Below, in pieces: positions 28,241-35,385 of a stretch of DNA of 57,821 nucleotides. Each line of letters starts with the position of its first letter. Position 1 is the stretch's first letter. The position numbers and the translations under genes are program-made. Under the pieces are notes generated by a model. The model was not told the origin of the DNA. It did not search any database and saw nothing but the letters and a program-made list of their open reading frames with translations. This stretch comes from Moorena producens 3L (GTDB lineage: Bacteria; Cyanobacteriota; Cyanobacteriia; Cyanobacteriales; Coleofasciculaceae), in NCBI RefSeq assembly GCF_000211815.1, contig NZ_GL890852.1, forward strand, positions 8,018 through 65,838, read 5' to 3'.

Positions 28241-28590
28241 CTTCGCTCAACGATTCGACTTGCTGAACCTGGCCGGAACCAAGAACAGTAGAGGTTAAAT
28301 CTCCCGAAGTGTTCGGATCGATGATCCAGGTTCCGGTGTGCCCCACCGTACCCAAGGCTTTTTTCAGGATGTTGACTGCGGCGTTGTGGTCTCGGTCTAA
28401 TTTACAACCACATTTGCAGACGTGAGTCCTAGTTGATAGCGACTTCTTGACTACCTCGCCGCATTCTGAGCAATTTTGACTCGTATAGGCAGGATTCACT
28501 GCAACCGTGACTCTACCAAACTTCTTGCCAAAATGCTCTAACCATTTCCTAAACTGATACCAACCTGCATCGTTAATAGCTGAGGGGGCG
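28224..28590 (-). pseudogene. tnpB: TnpB (IS200/IS605 OrfB) C-terminal remnant
   Basis: RNA-guided nuclease ancestor TnpB, here only its last ~120 residues. Translation reads AINDAGWYQFRKWLEHFG, then NPAYTSQNCSECG and CKCGCKLDRDHNAAVNI: the zinc ribbon with its four cysteines and the RuvC-III Asp in DRDHNAA. The family tail GTVGHTGTW...SLSEESP follows. Upstream of about 28590 the frame becomes unrelated, so the N-terminal two-thirds (RuvC-I and II) are gone and the protein cannot be active. The right end of the element survives at 28208-28240. Any guide RNA made from this end could still exist, but that is inference. Confidence 0.85.
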
Positions 28591-28770
28591 ACGAAATAAG
28601 CTAAAACGCAGACTCTATAAGTAATCTAGCCCTTAGACCTCGTTGATAATACTTTCGCTTATTAGGATTTAATTTCATTAATTCGGTTACTAATTCTAGA
28701 CAAACATCCTTGATTGCTGATTCTCGACTACGATCTCCAAGATAAAATCCAACAATTTCTTTAGTTTCTT

Positions 28771-28830
28771 GTTCGCGTAGCGTGGCCAACGGCCATCGTT
28801 CGCGTAGCGTGGCCAACGGCCAATGGCCAA
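28771..28830. repeat. Element C, tandem pair (27-bp period)
   Basis: GTTCGCGTAGCGTGGCCAAC starts at 28771 and again at 28798. The pair splits WIWLA from QETKEIVG of the transposase relic and, unlike A and B, leaves the frame shifted. Confidence 0.85.
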
Positions 28831-28859
28831 CCAAATCCATTGTTTATTATCTTTTTTTG

Positions 28860-29062
28860 TCTTGATGCAGTCGCTCATGGTTTGAAGTTACCGTAAGACA
28901 GGCTCGCCTTAATCAATGGAGGCGCGCTTTCCGCTTGAAGAATTAAATTACGGGGTCGCGCCTCAAGTTTTAACCCTTTTTTGCATAACCTACCAACCAT
29001 AAAGGCTCAACGTAATCAGGTTTCGTCTCCGGGGGAACCCCCAAGACCGCGCTGCATCGCTT
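28860..29062 (-). mobile_element. Element A in the transposase relic (203 bp, composite)
   Basis: On the minus strand starts AAGCGATGCAG and ends CTGCATCAAGA. Removing it exactly joins TGG TCT TTT GTT A with CAAAAAAAG, giving WSFVTKKDNKQW in frame. The middle contains other repeat pieces (GAGGCGCGACC, CAAGCGGAAAGCGCGCC), so it is probably nested. Confidence 0.7.
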
Positions 29063-29091
29063 TAACAAAAGACCACATTTCATCACATTCA

Positions 29092-29143
29092 GCGGTGCGA
29101 CCCCGGTCGGGAAACCCGACCTAGGGAACGCGCACCAAGAGAA
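29092..29143 (-). mobile_element. Element B copy 1 (52 bp)
   Basis: Minus strand TTCTCTTGGTGCGC ... GGGGTCGCACCGC, with an inner hairpin GGTCGGG/CCCGACC. Exact removal brings ECDEMWSF into the frame of the upstream piece. Confidence 0.75.
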
Positions 29144-29368
29144 TGGACATCTTACATGCACGGTTTTTCTGAAACCTTTATTTTTCGGGGGGTTTCCGCA
29201 TATTTCTTATTAACATAATTCTGGAGCCATGTTTTTGAAACTCCAACTGTTCGAGCAATACCGGCTTGCATATATTTTCTCAAGTAATAGGTAATCGATT
29301 CTCTTTTTGATCGACAAGGATATCGTTTTTTTTGTCGGATTTTTTACAAACTGTCTCTTACAGTTTTT

Positions 29369-29421
29369 GCGGTGCGACCCCGGTCGGGTTCCCCGAAAAG
29401 CGTGAATGCGCACCAAGAGAA
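29369..29421 (-). mobile_element. Element B copy 2 (53 bp)
   Basis: Same termini as copy 1 with a partly different centre. Exact removal turns TAT CTC TG / T...AAA AAC TGT into YLCKNC, restoring the second zinc-knuckle half of the transposase. Confidence 0.78.
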
Positions 29422-29460
29422 ACAGAGATATTTTTGCTTTTTATTATGAGTGCTTCCATG

Positions 29461-29600
29461 TCTTGATGCAGTCGCTCATGGGGGAAACCACGCCAGTTGC
29501 TCATGGGGGGAACCCCCAAGACCGCACTGGCTCCCCAAGACCGTAATGGTGCGTTTGACCCGTAATTAAATTCGCCACGGGTCGCACCTCTGCATCGCTT
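29461..29600 (-). mobile_element. Element A in the transposase relic (140 bp)
   Basis: Minus strand AAGCGATGCAG ... CTGCATCAAGA. Exact removal joins GTG AAA to CAT GGA AGC (VKHGSTHN) in frame. It shares 37 identical bp with the copy at 12085. Confidence 0.78.
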
Positions 29601-29669
29601 TTTCACTGTTCGCTCACAATTGCAGTAAGGGCAATTGGGTCGCGTTATTAAATCTGAGACTGTATTCAT

Positions 29670-29853
29670 TCTTACGATGGTGTATTGATAACTTGATAAC
29701 GTTTTTTATAACAAAAGTTTAGCAGTTTTTTAAAGATTTTTTAATTAAGATTTATTATTTAAACAATAAAAGCTACTAATTAATGATATCAAAATTACTA
29801 TTTTTACATAAAAAAATGCATTATTTAAGGTCAATATAATATTCTATCACTAC
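29670..29853. other. AT-rich junction between two dead elements
   Basis: About 80 percent A/T, no gene. A direct repeat TATCAC-TACTTAT-TTATCAC lies near 29844-29865 beside the truncated iscB. Presumably worn-out ends of the IS1-type element and deleted iscB sequence. Confidence 0.4.
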
Positions 29854-30504
29854 TTATTTATCACTACCGGACTGCTTACCACAATAAGTGCATTATCTCC
29901 CCCATTTTTCAAGTAAGTACTCCCTAACTTCATAACCAGCTAGTTCCCCTTGCTGGTACTCAGTGCCATTGATTTCAGGATTTTGCATCTTTTGGGTGTC
30001 AAACTTGACTTTTTCGACCCAAATCTCATTGACAGGACAAAATTTAATTAGTCGTTTTACCCAAGTTTCAATAGTCAACACCCTGTGCTCTAGGCTAGGT
30101 GAAAGCCATCCCTCTGGACATCTACGGTTAAGAAATCGTGGCTTTATGTATCGGGTATGACGGTTACGTCTTCCACGTCTTGCAGCTCTTCTAGACTCTA
30201 GTTTTTTCTTGATTAATCCTCCTCTGTGTTCTAATTCCATACCCTAAATAACTTGGTTGTTTTGAACTAGGGCAAATCCAGTTACCTTACTACCAGGGTC
30301 AATCTTTATTTGACAAGATGAGATAACTGGATTATCGTTCGCGCAGCGTCGGCTTTGCCGAATCGCAGTCTTTAAGATGATCGTGAAAGGATACATCCTG
30401 AAAACCGCAGCTTTACCTTTGTCTAACAACCGGCGTGCTTTCTTCGGGTAAATTGGGTTTAGTGGTTGTTTGTTTGTGTCAATAACAAATACATAATTTG
30501 GCAT
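29854..30504 (-). pseudogene. iscB: IscB (RNA-guided nuclease) pseudogene, 5' half
   Basis: IscB is the IS200/IS605-associated ancestor of Cas9. Seen on the minus strand: PLMP domain (VFVIDTNKQPLNPIYPKKARRLLDKGKAAV split over ~30 residues), RuvC-I (IKIDPGSKVTGFAL), then TAG at 30244-30246 where the family normally has Trp, GMELEHRGG, the Arg-rich bridge helix (SRRAARRGRRNRHTRY) and IWVEKVKFD (RuvC-II). A second in-frame TAA lies at WGR*CTYCGK, where Lys is usual, and the sequence ends just inside the HNH domain. HNH and RuvC-III are lost. A 30-bp element C sits in frame at 30336-30368. Non-functional; the two stops look like single-base changes. Confidence 0.85.
30336..30368. repeat. Element C inserted in frame in iscB
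   Basis: CGTTCGCGCAGCGTCGGC ... GCCGAATCGCAG adds about ten residues (AIRQSRRCAN) between ILKT and DNPVIS without breaking the frame. The intergenic copy at 35228 is its closest relative here. Confidence 0.78.
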
Positions 30505-30569
30505 TTTTAGTGCATCTCAATTTGGTAATGTGTTCCGGACTTCGTCCCGCTACGCGAACGACAATGTTA

Positions 30570-30760
30570 TAATGGCTTGTTAGGCTAACCACACATTTTG
30601 CCTTTCCTTAGTAGCTAGCGATAGAGCCGGGAGCTGGAGGTCACCCCCGGGGATCCTGACCAAACCAACGTAGGAAATCAATCCTGAGTCTGCATCTTCG
30701 CGGTTGTAATCCGGGAAATTGCCGGGAATTACCAGGCTTTAACGAAGAGGCACCTTGATT
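30570..30760 (-). ncRNA. Probable omega RNA (HEARO type) of the IscB element
   Basis: Directly upstream of iscB, non-coding and highly structured. TCTTCG (30695-30700) pairs with CGAAGA (30743-30748) around an inner GTAATCC/GGAATTAC hairpin, and a GGTCACCCCCGGGGATCC block lies at about 30640-30660. IscB elements encode their guide RNA in this place. The minus strand is assigned by the family rule, not read from the sequence; exact ends are unknown. Confidence 0.5.
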
Positions 30761-30909
30761 TAACCGACTAACTAATATACTATAATTTGTGGCTGTCGTG
30801 CCCGATAAATTGGGATGCCATTAGGCTGACTGGTTTAATCTTCAAGATTAATGAGGCTGGTTATGTCAACGAAAATTTCAGCAGTCCAAAAAACAACTAT
30901 ATCCAAGCC

Positions 30910-31656
30910 GTGAAGCTATCTATCTACCACACCCCGGAAGAAACTCCCACAGACACCTTGCCAGACTGTGCGATCGCAATTGATGTCCTGCGAGCCACGA
31001 CTACCATGGCTACAGCTTTGAATGCTGGTGCTGAAGCCGTTCAAGTGTTCAGTGATATTGACCAGTTAATGGAAATCAGTGAACAATGGCCCACTGACAA
31101 ACGGCTAAGAGCTGGGGAAAGGGGTGGTAAAATGGTAGAGGGCTGTGATCTGGGTAACTCGCCCTTGATTTGCACACCTGAGCGAGTACAGGGCAGGAGA
31201 CTATTCATCAGTACCACCAACGGTACCCGTGCCTTACAGCGTGTCCAAAATTCCCCGGTAGTCCTAGCCGCCGCCTTAGTGAATCGTGTGGCAGCGGTGG
31301 AGTATTTACTGACCCACAAACCAGATAGTATTTGGCTAGTGGGGTCAGGTTGGGAAGGAGCCTACTCCCTAGAAGACACGGTTTGTGCTGGGGCGATTAG
31401 TCAAAGACTTATGGAAGAAACCGGAGACTCAGTGGATGACATTGCTGGTAATGATGAAGTAATTGGTGCGATCGCACTTTACTCCCAGTGGCAAGATAAA
31501 TTACTAGAGATGTTCTATCACGCTAGTCACGGAAAACGCCTGCTGCGGCTGAATGGTCATGAAGATTTAAAGTATTGCGCTCAAACTGATGTATTAGACG
31601 CTTTACCGATTCAGAAAGAACCAGGAGTTTTGGTTAAAAACCCAGTTAACAGGTAA
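30910..31656 (+). CDS. comB: ComB-family 2-phosphosulfolactate phosphatase-like protein
   Basis: 248 aa, cytosolic. ComB hydrolyses 2-phosphosulfolactate in coenzyme M synthesis in archaea. Cyanobacteria have clear homologues although they do not make coenzyme M by that route, so the substrate here is uncertain. Family segments seen: IAIDVLRATTTMATAL, RAGERGGKMVEGCDLGNSP, ISTTNGTRALQ, and the acidic DVDDIAGNDEVIGA-like stretch. I chose GTG 30910, which yields the usual KLSIYHTPEETP start; the open frame upstream of it is not family-like and runs back towards the iscB relic. No operon partner is evident. Confidence 0.85.
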   Translation: MKLSIYHTPEETPTDTLPDCAIAIDVLRATTTMATALNAGAEAVQVFSDIDQLMEISEQWPTDKRLRAGERGGKMVEGCDLGNSPLICTPERVQGRRLFISTTNGTRALQRVQNSPVVLAAALVNRVAAVEYLLTHKPDSIWLVGSGWEGAYSLEDTVCAGAISQRLMEETGDSVDDIAGNDEVIGAIALYSQWQDKLLEMFYHASHGKRLLRLNGHEDLKYCAQTDVLDALPIQKEPGVLVKNPVNR

Positions 31657-31758
31657 AATCTAGCAGATAACGAGAGCTTTTTTCTGTTTTAATTTGGGTA
31701 CGGCATTATTTTTGATTTTTCAGCTAACCTCTAATGTGTTGGAATTTAATGTTTTGGC

Positions 31759-31974
31759 ATGAGCTCACCAGAATTTAATTCTCTTAGCGAATTTTTTCAA
31801 GGACTAAGTGAACAAGACTTAGCTCAACGATTAGGAGTAGCACCAGCAACACTCCAAGAATTAAGAGATCAACCTGATTTTAAGCAGTGGAGTCAGGATA
31901 AAGACCCAGAATCAGTTTCGTGGCGATATCAGAAGGATAAGCAACGCTATATAGCAAACTTATCCTTTGGATAA
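31759..31974 (+). CDS. Small conserved protein with HTH-like segment, 71 aa
   Basis: Soluble, charged protein with no signal peptide. The middle (SEQDLAQRLGVAPATLQELR) resembles a helix-turn-helix or a Nif11-like helical hairpin. The end, WRYQKDKQRYIANLSFG, is Trp/Tyr/Lys-rich. I do not recognise a named family. ATG 31759 is the only reasonable start. It lies about 100 bp after comB in the same direction and could be co-transcribed. Confidence 0.65.
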   Translation: MSSPEFNSLSEFFQGLSEQDLAQRLGVAPATLQELRDQPDFKQWSQDKDPESVSWRYQKDKQRYIANLSFG

Positions 31975-32052
31975 TTTTGGTTTACTTTGTCATGGTTTGT
32001 TTTGATTAATAATTTATAGTTTCGTCGAATCTACCAGTAACGCTAATCAACA

Positions 32053-33054
32053 CTAAAACTGCTTCAAAAAGCGCAGATCACTGTTGTACAAGCGACGAAT
32101 ATCATCAATCTGGTGCAGGACCATGGCAAAACGTTCTACTCCAAAACCAGCAGCAAAACCTGTATAAATTTCAGGATCATAGCCTACAGCCTTGAGTACA
32201 TTGGGGTCAACCATCCCGCAACCCATCACTTCTAACCATTTCCCCTTCCACTGCACATCCACCTCTGCTGAAGGTTCAGTGAAAGGAAAATAACTGGCAC
32301 GGAAACGCACTTCTAACTCTTCCCCAAACATTGCCTCCAAAAATTCCCTAAGGGTACCTTTGAGGTCGGTAAAGGTTATCCCTTCATCCACTGCCAACAG
32401 TTCTATCTGATGGAACACTGCCGAGTGGGTAGCATCTACCGTATCCCGTCGATAAACTCGACCAGGTGCCACAATCCGAATCGGTGGCTCATGGTTTTCC
32501 ATGTAGCGAATCTGTACCGAAGAGGTATGGGTACGCAGCAAATTACCATCCGGCAAGTAGAAGGTATCTTGCATATCCCGCGCCGGATGGTCAGGGGGAG
32601 TATTAAGGGCCTCAAAGTTATAGTAATCTGTCTCCATCTCTGGGCCAGTAGCAATGGTGTAGCCTAAACCAACAAAAATATCTAATGCCCGATCAATGGT
32701 GCTATTGAGAGGGTGAATGCGACCTTGGGGACGATATACCCCTGGCATAGTCACATCCAGGGTTTCTGAGCGCAATTTTGCCTGAATTTCAGCTGCTTTC
32801 AGGTCTTGGAGCCTCTGCTCTAGGTTATGCTGGAGGGTTTCTTTGACAACATTTGCGATCGCACCAATCTTAGGTCGGTCTGCTGGTGCTAACTTACCCA
32901 TTCCCCGCAATATCTGAGACAGTTGCCCTTTCTTGCCTAGGTAATTAATGCGCAACTGTTCCAATTGTTCCAAGGTATCAGTAGAAGCGATCGCAATGGT
33001 TGCTTCTTCTTTGAGTGTAGCTAGTTGGGTCTCAATCTCGTTGAGGCTTGTCAT
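32053..33054 (-). CDS. pheS: Phenylalanyl-tRNA synthetase alpha subunit
   Basis: Catalytic alpha subunit of the (alpha-beta)2 enzyme that charges tRNA-Phe with phenylalanine. N-terminal coiled coil (about 1-85), then class II core: motif 2 in HQIELLAVDEGITFTDLKGTL and MFGEELEVRFRASYFPFTEPS, motif 3 in AAGFGVERFAMVLHQIDDIR near the C-terminus; GPEMETDYYNFEALN and HPARDMQDTFY are family-typical. I use ATG 33054 (MTSLNEIETQ), since the 15 residues upstream are not conserved; 333 aa is normal. pheT is not adjacent, as usual in cyanobacteria. It is divergent from surE, sharing about 170 bp of control region. Confidence 0.96.
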   Translation of the reverse strand: MTSLNEIETQLATLKEEATIAIASTDTLEQLEQLRINYLGKKGQLSQILRGMGKLAPADRPKIGAIANVVKETLQHNLEQRLQDLKAAEIQAKLRSETLDVTMPGVYRPQGRIHPLNSTIDRALDIFVGLGYTIATGPEMETDYYNFEALNTPPDHPARDMQDTFYLPDGNLLRTHTSSVQIRYMENHEPPIRIVAPGRVYRRDTVDATHSAVFHQIELLAVDEGITFTDLKGTLREFLEAMFGEELEVRFRASYFPFTEPSAEVDVQWKGKWLEVMGCGMVDPNVLKAVGYDPEIYTGFAAGFGVERFAMVLHQIDDIRRLYNSDLRFLKQF

Positions 33055-33225
33055 CAGTAATTTTAGGTTAGTAAGAGAAGAACCGGAAACCCCTGTCATT
33101 TATGCAGGACTGTTTCATTTTACTGAAAAAATGGTCAGGTGAGTGGGGTAGATGGTCTTAGAATATATCAATTTCAGATTAGAATCGAACAGCGACTTTT
33201 ATCTTTAGCTGTAGCCTCATATCCT

Positions 33226-34038
33226 ATGAAATTGCTGATCAGCAACGATGATGGTATCTTCGCCCTTGGTGTACGTACCCTTGCCAACACCCTCGCTGAA
33301 GCGGGGCACAATGTTACCGTAGTATGTCCTGACCGAGAGCGCTCAGCAACTGGTCACGGTTTGACCCTTCATGAGCCCATCCGTGCTGAAGTTATAGATA
33401 ACATCTTCCATCCCAAGGTTACTGCTTGGTCTTGTTCTGGAACCCCTTCAGACTGTGTAAAGCTGGCTTTGTGGGCATTAATGGATAGCGCACCAGATTT
33501 AGTGCTTTCTGGGATTAACCATGGTTCTAACCTGGGTACTGATGTCCTCTACTCTGGCACTGTCTCAGCCGCTATGGAAGGGTTAATCGGAGGGATTCCC
33601 AGCATTGCCTTCAGTCTAGCCACCTACACCTCAAAGGAGTTTCAAGTAGCGGCTTCATTTGCGAAAACTCTCCTAAATCAGCTGTCAGAGCAACCTTTAC
33701 CAAAAACAACATTGCTCAATGTCAACGTGCCACCTGTTAAGGTCTCAGACATAGCTGGTATTGCTATAACCCGTCAAGGGGTTCGTCGTTATATCGAGAA
33801 TTTTGAGAAACGAGTTGATCCCCGAGGTAAAATCTATTACTGGTTAGCTGGTGAAGTTATTGAGGATATTGAACAACCCGATCATATTCACTTACCTCAA
33901 GATATCCCTACTGATGTTCAGGCAATTCGCGACAACTACATTAGCATCACCCCTTTGCAATATAACCTCACTGATACTGCTAGGGTGTATCACTTGCAGC
34001 AGTTGAAACTGGGTCAAGATGAAGGATGTTCACCCTAG
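33226..34038 (+). CDS. surE: 5'/3'-nucleotidase SurE
   Basis: Metal-dependent phosphatase of nucleoside 5'- and 3'-monophosphates, also acting on short polyphosphate in some bacteria; cytosolic. The N-terminus LLISNDDG holds the metal-binding Asp pair; SGTPSDCVKLAL and SGINHGSNLG provide further metal and active-site residues. 270 aa matches the family. ATG 33226 puts the DD pair at residues 8-9 as expected; the frame open upstream overlaps the divergent promoter region and is not conserved. Confidence 0.95.
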   Translation: MKLLISNDDGIFALGVRTLANTLAEAGHNVTVVCPDRERSATGHGLTLHEPIRAEVIDNIFHPKVTAWSCSGTPSDCVKLALWALMDSAPDLVLSGINHGSNLGTDVLYSGTVSAAMEGLIGGIPSIAFSLATYTSKEFQVAASFAKTLLNQLSEQPLPKTTLLNVNVPPVKVSDIAGIAITRQGVRRYIENFEKRVDPRGKIYYWLAGEVIEDIEQPDHIHLPQDIPTDVQAIRDNYISITPLQYNLTDTARVYHLQQLKLGQDEGCSP

Positions 34039-34404
34039 GCTTTCCTTGTAGGGTTTTATCAAGGATAAAAGATGAAGGATTAAGGATAAAGTTTTGGAAA
34101 ATTTACCTTAATTTATATTGAAAAATGAGTAAATTTACTGCTTTTATACATAAATACAAGTGACCGTTTAATCCTCAAAAATAAGGTAAAAATTACCCAT
34201 ACTGCTACAACTTTAGTCAGCGGATTTCTATAACCATTAAAGCAGGTATTGATGAGATGCTTGGGTTTTTGTAAGACCCGTCGGCGATAGCTGAAGAAAG
34301 AAAAAGGTGAAACTAACTAGTCAACTATTTTTTTATGCAAATTTTAACTTTTGAACTTCAATGTTAAGCCTTCAGTCTTTCAACTTCAAGTTTTAGCCTT
34401 CAAC
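34039..34404. other. Intergenic region between convergent genes
   Basis: Contains AAGGATAAA-like and CTTCAA-like imperfect repeats at its two ends (34057-34095, 34355-34402). No gene or clear terminator. Confidence 0.45.
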
Positions 34405-35005
34405 CACCGCCTCGATAGTACAGTTCAAGAAAACGAAAAAACTTTTCACAGAGTTCTGGATCTCTTGCACCAACTTTTATTTCTTTAGTAATTTCTGCTA
34501 CAGCCTGTTTCCAGTAGGGACGAATACCTGGGGGGTCACTACGGTTACGATATAGGCGCTTGCTGATGATAGCATCTGCCGCATTCACCAGCTGAAAGAC
34601 CTGAACAATGTAAGGAATTTTCTCACCACGCAACCCATCCGGATAACCAGTGCCATTCAGCCTCTCTTGGTGGGTACGCACTAAGAATGCAAACTCCTTC
34701 AGGAGCGGATACTGGTTACAAATCAGTTCTGAAACTTCAGGATACTCCTTAACTTTTGTCCACTCCTTTTCTGTCAGCGGTCCTGTTTTGAACAGGATAT
34801 GATCGGGAATGCTAATTTTACCTAAACCGTGGCAATAGCACAAAAAAACCAGCTGACGCATTGCTTCTGGCTCTAAGTTTAACCAGCGTCCAAAATGCAT
34901 ACACATAGTTCGCAGACGATAGCACCTTAAGCCAATGGGTACGTTGCGAGCCAACTGGATTTGTTCAAGGAAATTTAGGATATCGGCGTCCCCAGAACGA
35001 AGCAT
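34400..35005 (-). CDS. Degenerate HD-GYP domain protein
   Basis: 201 aa, soluble. Fold markers of HD-GYP cyclic-di-GMP phosphodiesterases are present: CHGLGKISIPDHILFKTGPLT, then THQERLNGTGYPDGLRGEKIP and VNAADAI. The metal-binding HD pair is His-Gly here, where HDIGK is usual, and the following conserved HH is TH. Cleavage of cyclic di-GMP is therefore doubtful, and binding or a protein-interaction role is more likely. I use ATG 35005 rather than the TTG just before it. No receiver domain is fused. A REC-EAL protein is encoded elsewhere in the window, but a link is inference. Confidence 0.83.
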   Translation of the reverse strand: MLRSGDADILNFLEQIQLARNVPIGLRCYRLRTMCMHFGRWLNLEPEAMRQLVFLCYCHGLGKISIPDHILFKTGPLTEKEWTKVKEYPEVSELICNQYPLLKEFAFLVRTHQERLNGTGYPDGLRGEKIPYIVQVFQLVNAADAIISKRLYRNRSDPPGIRPYWKQAVAEITKEIKVGARDPELCEKFFRFLELYYRGGG

Positions 35006-35385
35006 CAAACTTTGAAGTTGGTTTTGGTTTTAACAATTAAATTATCCCTATCTATTAGCTTACAGATGTGAATTTTTTATGAAGCTAATCCATTTGATTA
35101 AGTCTTTGTCCCATAGTGGTACTCTTTTAGAAGTAGTTAGAGACGTTAGTAAAATCCACTCCTATAGCAATCCTAAATCATTTGTAAAATCAGCAAAATC
35201 TGGGATTATTGCTGGGCAAGGGTTTTAGCGATTCGGCGAGGCCGACGCTATCGCGAACACTTTGGCCAATATATTTCACGAATCATATAGGACTGCTATA
35301 GCAAGAAATAAAACTGCAATAATACTACTTATTTAAAAGTAGCTAAATCCCGATTTTGGTTAGTTTTTCATGACCCTGAGTCAGT
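35006..35385. other. Intergenic region holding a MITE
   Basis: Upstream of both the degenerate HD-GYP gene and the hflX 3' end. Apart from the MITE at 35162-35301 nothing is recognised. Confidence 0.5.
35162..35301. mobile_element. MITE with 27-bp imperfect inverted ends, element C nested inside
   Basis: CTATAGCAATCCTAAATCATT (first 21 bp split here only for length) at the left matches, inverted, TGATTCG..GGACTGCTATAG at the right (about 27 bp, several mismatches). Outer TA suggests a TA target site as for Tc1/IS630 MITEs. Element C (35228-35258) lies inside it. Confidence 0.65.

Larger units (their letters stand above)
28601..29669 (-). pseudogene. IS1-type transposase, broken by palindromic insertions
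   Basis: Relic of a transposase of the cyanobacterial IS1-like group. Read on the minus strand, pieces in order are ITRPNCPYCNCERTVK, HGSTHNKKQKYL, CKNCKRQFVKNPTKK, AGIARTVGVSKTWLQNYV (helix-turn-helix), ECDEMWSFV, KKDNKQWIWLA and QETKEIVGFYLGDRSRESA. The gaps are filled by element A (29461-29600 and 28860-29062), element B (29369-29421 and 29092-29143) and a doubled element C (28771-28830). Precise removal of A and B rejoins the pieces in frame. There are also frameshifts near 29275-29300 and at the C insertion, a stop near 29157, and the catalytic C-terminus after SRESA is lost. It is not functional. Confidence 0.8.
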
